64,000 nucleotides of DNA from an uncultured Eubacterium sp. (lineage in GTDB: Bacteria > Bacillota > Clostridia > Lachnospirales > Lachnospiraceae), in NCBI GenBank assembly GCA_945946665.1, contig CAMEWO010000004.1, positions 62,001 to 126,000 on the forward strand. Direction: 5' to 3'. The position numbers and the translations under genes are program-made. The notes below the pieces were generated by a model, which was not told where the DNA came from, ran no database searches, and saw only the letters and a program-made list of their open reading frames with translations. Shown piece by piece: positions 60,926 through 64,000 of this stretch; position 1 is the stretch's first letter, and every line of letters begins with the position of its first letter.

Positions 60926-61424
60926 GTATGAAACAGAAAAAAAGCTGGATTTTGATTATGAACAGGTGATAAATAGTGTTGTTGAGACTGCCTGTGACTA
61001 TGTAAAATGCCCATACGAATCAGAAGTTAGTGTTACATTAACTGATAATGATACAATTCAGGAGATAAACAAGGAATTCCGACAGATAGACAATCCTACA
61101 GATGTGCTTTCCTTTCCTTTGTTAGACTATGATATTCCAGGTGATTTTTCATTCCTTGATAATAATGACGATTCTGAGGTGATTATTTCGGAATATTTTA
61201 ATCCTGATTCAGGAGAGCTTATGCTTGGCGATATTATTATCTCTCTTGATAAAGTTGTGGAACAGGCTGAAAAGTATGGTCATTCAAGCAGAAGAGAACT
61301 GGCATTTCTTGTGGCTCACAGCATGATGCATCTTTTTGGATATGACCATATGGAAAGCACAGAGGCTGAAGTTATGGAGAAAAAGCAGGAAGATGTGCTT
61401 CAGATATTGGGAATAACAAGATAG
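60909..61424 (+). CDS. ybeY: Endoribonuclease YbeY
   Basis: A 171-residue YbeY, the metal-dependent RNase used in 16S rRNA 3'-end maturation and ribosome quality control. The metal site reads AHSMMHLFGYDHM near residue 136; the usual Gly after the first His is Ser here, a mild change that keeps all three His ligands. FRQIDNPTDVLSFPL and LGDIIISLDKV are family landmarks. ATG 60909 has AGAGGA upstream, inside phoH. Confidence 0.95.
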   Translation: MTVNIEYETEKKLDFDYEQVINSVVETACDYVKCPYESEVSVTLTDNDTIQEINKEFRQIDNPTDVLSFPLLDYDIPGDFSFLDNNDDSEVIISEYFNPDSGELMLGDIIISLDKVVEQAEKYGHSSRRELAFLVAHSMMHLFGYDHMESTEAEVMEKKQEDVLQILGITR

Positions 61425-61433
61425 AGGTAATCA

Positions 61434-62531
61434 ATGAGTAGAAAAAAACTAATTGCTGTTAAAATAATACTTCTTATTGTATCAATGGGAGTTCTTATAG
61501 TTGTTATTGCCTTTACTGGCAGTGCGATTAATAAGAAACAGGAAAACAGGTATCATTCGGAAGTAGTTTCTGGAAGTGTGGAGCTTGCTACAGCTGACAT
61601 GAACCTGCATAAGGGAATGACAAGAAGCCGTTTAACAGGACAGTGGGTTGATGACAGTACTGGCAATCTGGTTCCCTACGCTGTGATGTATAATAACATA
61701 TATGATGCCATTCCCCAGTCAGGGATAGGAGAAGCTGATATTGTGATGGAATCTCTGGTAGAGGGAGGAATTACAAGGCTGTGTTGTCTTTTTGAAAATA
61801 AGACCTCTCTTGAAAAGATAGGTCCGGTGCGAAGTTGTAGAACCTATTTTCTGCTATTTGCCAAAGAATTTGAAGCAATTTATGTTCATTTTGGGTATTC
61901 AGATTTTGCTAAACCTTATCTTGATAATCCTGAAATGCATGCTCTTGATGGTGAAACGCAGTGTAATTTTTATAGAACTGTAGACAGGGTTGCACCTCAT
62001 AATGCATATACATCATGGAGCGGAATAACAGAAAGCGCTGTTAATAACGGGTATTCTTTGGTTTATCCGGATAATTATATTTCTCCATTTAAGTTTAATA
62101 CAGAGGATTCTTCCGTTATTATACCGGCTAGTGATTTGAAATGCGACAGGATTGATTTATATTATCCTCATAATATGCCATGGTTTGAGTACAACAAGGA
62201 TGACTGTAAGTATTACAGATATCAGTTTGATGAACCGCATATTGATGAACAAACTGGACAACAGCTTGCTTTTGATAACATTATTGTTAAATATGTTGAA
62301 CCAGAATATTTCGATAATGGTACTCCGGATTATAAGGTTGATGGCACAGGTACAGGGTATTTTATCAGTAATGGTTTAGCAGCACCTATTATCTGGAAAA
62401 AAGGTAAAGAGTTAAGTGGACCTACCAGGTATTATTACACAGATGGCAAAGATATTACACTTAATACAGGTAAAACATATATTGCTTTAGTACAGACGGA
62501 TACAGGAATATCAATAACAGGGGAAGAGTGA
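61434..62531 (+). CDS. DUF3048 domain-containing protein (YerB-like)
   Basis: A 365-residue protein with an N-terminal membrane anchor (residues ~7-28) and the DUF3048 region: NLHKGMTRSRLTGQWVDDST, AVMYNNIYDAIPQSGIGEAD, IVMESLVEGGITRLCCLF, and GPVRSCRTYFLLFA. The domain is extracellular; its role is unknown, and in Bacillus it is represented by YerB. It is placed 9 bases after ybeY. Confidence 0.9.
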   Translation: MSRKKLIAVKIILLIVSMGVLIVVIAFTGSAINKKQENRYHSEVVSGSVELATADMNLHKGMTRSRLTGQWVDDSTGNLVPYAVMYNNIYDAIPQSGIGEADIVMESLVEGGITRLCCLFENKTSLEKIGPVRSCRTYFLLFAKEFEAIYVHFGYSDFAKPYLDNPEMHALDGETQCNFYRTVDRVAPHNAYTSWSGITESAVNNGYSLVYPDNYISPFKFNTEDSSVIIPASDLKCDRIDLYYPHNMPWFEYNKDDCKYYRYQFDEPHIDEQTGQQLAFDNIIVKYVEPEYFDNGTPDYKVDGTGTGYFISNGLAAPIIWKKGKELSGPTRYYYTDGKDITLNTGKTYIALVQTDTGISITGEE

Positions 62532-62541
62532 TTACCTGGGA

Positions 62542-62955
62542 ATGGAGATTAATGTGAAAAATGACTCAGAATTAATGGATATGGCAAAAGAGGCTATGAA
62601 ATCAGCCTATGCCCCTTATTCACATTTTGCTGTTGGAGCTGCAGTTGAAACGGATGATGGAAAAGTATATTGTGGCTGCAATATTGAAAATTCATCTTAT
62701 GGTGCAACCAATTGTGCAGAAAGAACAGCAATATTTAAGGCTGTTTCCGAAGGATACAGAAGAATAACAAGAATTGCAATATGTGACAGTAATAATTCAT
62801 TTGCCTGGCCTTGTGGAATATGCCGGCAGGTAATGAGTGAATTTGCAGTTGAAGATTTTTATGTAATACTGGAGGATAATGGAAAAATATCAAACTTTTC
62901 CTTGAAGGAACTTCTTCCTAACAGTTTTTCCGGTAAAGATATGAATAAAAAATAG
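62542..62955 (+). CDS. cdd: Cytidine deaminase
   Basis: A 137-residue Cdd, converting cytidine to uridine in nucleoside salvage. The zinc site is formed by NCAERTA (Cys and catalytic Glu) near residue 57 and PCGICRQV near 90; SAYAPYSHFAVGAAV starts the fold and CNIENSSYG binds substrate. In this homotetrameric form the first zinc ligand is Cys. The length is normal. Confidence 0.95.
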   Translation: MEINVKNDSELMDMAKEAMKSAYAPYSHFAVGAAVETDDGKVYCGCNIENSSYGATNCAERTAIFKAVSEGYRRITRIAICDSNNSFAWPCGICRQVMSEFAVEDFYVILEDNGKISNFSLKELLPNSFSGKDMNKK

Positions 62956-62983
62956 TACATTGGTTCAGAATATCATTAGGAGG

Positions 62984-63001
62984 CAGTCTGCAGACAGACT
63001 G
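62984..63001 (+). other. Hairpin between the ribosome site and start codon
   Basis: CAGTCTG (62984-62990) and CAGACTG (62995-63001) are a perfect 7-bp inverted repeat with loop CAGA. It sits directly after AGGAGG (62978-62983), and the ATG at 63013 follows 11 bases after the stem. Confidence 0.6.
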
Positions 63002-63012
63002 GATATAATGAT

Positions 63013-63375
63013 ATGGAAAACAGAACTAAATGGATGGGCGTTGTAATTGGAATTATTGTTGCGGTACTTGCAGTTGTAATTATAGGATGGCTTATTGCTG
63101 CAAATAATGATCATGATATGATAATAGATGAAACAGAGACAACCTATGAGATGCTGGAAAATACTACGTCAGGTAATAACAATGTTAAAAGCTTTTATTT
63201 AAAATACAATGGCGAAAAAGTTGTGATATACACAGAACCGGACAGAAAGTTTTATGATAACGCAGATATCAATATGGAGGTTCTTCCTCCTGAAATAAGA
63301 GAACAGCTTAAACTGGGAATGTACATGGATGGTGAGGATAATCTTTATGATTTTCTCCAGACATACAGTTCCTGA
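63013..63375 (+). CDS. Small membrane-anchored protein, unknown function
   Basis: A 120-residue protein with one N-terminal helix (MGVVIGIIVAVLAVVIIGWLI) and an outside domain of about 85 residues (SFYLKYNGEKVVIYTEPDRK, then EVLPPEIREQLKLGMYMDGE). I do not recognise it. There is no in-frame alternative start between the TAG at 62977 and the ATG. It lies 57 bases after cdd, with no terminator between. Confidence 0.75.
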   Translation: MENRTKWMGVVIGIIVAVLAVVIIGWLIAANNDHDMIIDETETTYEMLENTTSGNNNVKSFYLKYNGEKVVIYTEPDRKFYDNADINMEVLPPEIREQLKLGMYMDGEDNLYDFLQTYSS

Positions 63376-63404
63376 ATTATATATTTAACAGAATGGAGAA
63401 AGAG

Positions 63405-64000
63405 TTGGCTAAAAAAATGTACGACTGTATTGTTGTTGGAGGAGGAGCCGCAGGAATGATGGCGGCAATAACAGCTGCAAGAAACAATGCAAAGGTTTTA
63501 ATTATTGACCAGTCAAAAAAACTTGGTAATAAAATACTTCAGACTGGAAATGGAAAATGTAATTTTACTAACATGATTCTGGATTCCAGCAAATATAATA
63601 ACGATAATATAGATTTTGTAAAAACAGCTTTAGGCCATTTTGACCAAAATGATGCTGTTTGTTTTTTTAAATCAATTGGTATTTTTCCAAAAGAGAAGAA
63701 TGGATATGTGTATCCACATTCTGAAACAGCAGCATCTGTACAGGAAGCAATGATTTCAGAACTGTGTTTTCTTGGCGTTGATATTGTTTTGGAAACAAAA
63801 GTTGAAAATATTGAAAAAAAAGACAATTTATTTGTTGTTAATAATAAATACATATCCTCTAATGTTATTATTTCTGCAGGCTCAAAAGCAGCTTCAAAAA
63901 CAGGTTCTGATGGCTCTGGATATATGCTTGCAAAATCAATGGGACATGACGTTAAAAAACCATTGCCTGCACTTGTACAGTTAATTTCAGATAATATATT
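63405..64000 (+). CDS. BaiN/HI0933 family flavoprotein (3' partial)
   Basis: The open frame runs off the right edge; 198 residues are visible. The N-terminus has the FAD motif CIVVGGGAAGMMAAITAARN, followed by LGNKILQTGNGKCNFTN, the second family landmark, and later PALVQL. The start is set at TTG 63405, with GGAG at 63395-63398; the ATG at 63393 overlaps this site, and ATG 63417 is also in frame. It is a paralogue of the flavoprotein at 15610. The C-terminal signature lies outside the window. Confidence 0.88.
   Translation, partial: MAKKMYDCIVVGGGAAGMMAAITAARNNAKVLIIDQSKKLGNKILQTGNGKCNFTNMILDSSKYNNDNIDFVKTALGHFDQNDAVCFFKSIGIFPKEKNGYVYPHSETAASVQEAMISELCFLGVDIVLETKVENIEKKDNLFVVNNKYISSNVIISAGSKAASKTGSDGSGYMLAKSMGHDVKKPLPALVQLISDNI

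Noticed and set aside
1-64000. tRNA genes, CRISPR arrays, insertion sequences or prophage
   Set aside because: No cloverleaf-like sequence, regular direct repeats, transposase, integrase or phage structural genes were found on either strand.

Overview
The window is a gene-dense, AT-rich stretch of chromosome that reads as an anaerobic, endospore-lineage member of the Clostridia, most likely Lachnospiraceae. The reasons are an Rnf complex in the order C-D-G-E-A-B, an Nfn-type transhydrogenase pair, a sodium-pump decarboxylase cluster, sporulation genes (spoIVA, gerW-like, yqfC-yqfD), and the gene order rpmB / Asp23 / DAK2 / recG. AGGAGG-type ribosome binding sites and TTG or GTG starts are common. 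I found no tRNA, rRNA, CRISPR array, insertion sequence or prophage. No gene-free stretch exceeds about 300 bases. Both ends of the window cut a gene.

Layout. 1-3.2 kb: the tail of a surface-type protein with chitobiase-like repeats, then nfnA-nfnB. 3.2-10.3 kb: a small membrane protein on the minus strand, thiN, and a five-gene biotin-dependent sodium-pump decarboxylase operon that carries two different carboxyltransferases. 10.3-14.6 kb: a TetR regulator divergent from a DegV protein, a ThyX-like protein and an EAL-domain protein. 14.7-19.6 kb: an RpiR regulator, a BaiN/HI0933 flavoprotein, cmk, ispH and an S1 protein. 19.6-22.6 kb: a YlmH-like protein, an isolated CheR and a YprB-like exonuclease. 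22.7-28.9 kb: rnfCDGEAB, then a NusG-II protein and a Gx transporter.

28.9-40.9 kb: a membrane glycosyltransferase, divergent from a DUF815 ATPase followed by ruvAB, zapA, a U32 protein, a SEDS/class B PBP pair, a NUDIX hydrolase, a lytic transglycosylase and a leucine-rich repeat protein. 41-45.5 kb: diaminopimelate decarboxylase, then a tightly packed set of two unrecognised genes, a DUF2953 protein, a GerW-like protein and a 47-residue membrane peptide. 45.6-52 kb: rpmB, Asp23, DAK2, recG, a small protein and spoIVA. 52-58 kb: apt, deoD, a membrane-bound MutS-like protein, a small membrane protein and alaS. 58-64 kb: rpsU, yqfC, yqfD, phoH, ybeY, a DUF3048 protein, cdd, a small anchored protein and a second HI0933-type flavoprotein cut by the window end.

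How the genes work together. Nfn (NADPH, NADH and ferredoxin), Rnf (ferredoxin, NAD+ and ion gradient) and the decarboxylase (decarboxylation and Na+ gradient) make one window rich in ion- and ferredoxin-based energy conservation. A second theme is the envelope and spore. The most unusual single signal is a 19-bp stem that buries the spoIVA ribosome binding site and has a possible SigE promoter placed so that a sporulation transcript would escape it. The best candidate for an undescribed system is the cassette at 42.3-45.5 kb.
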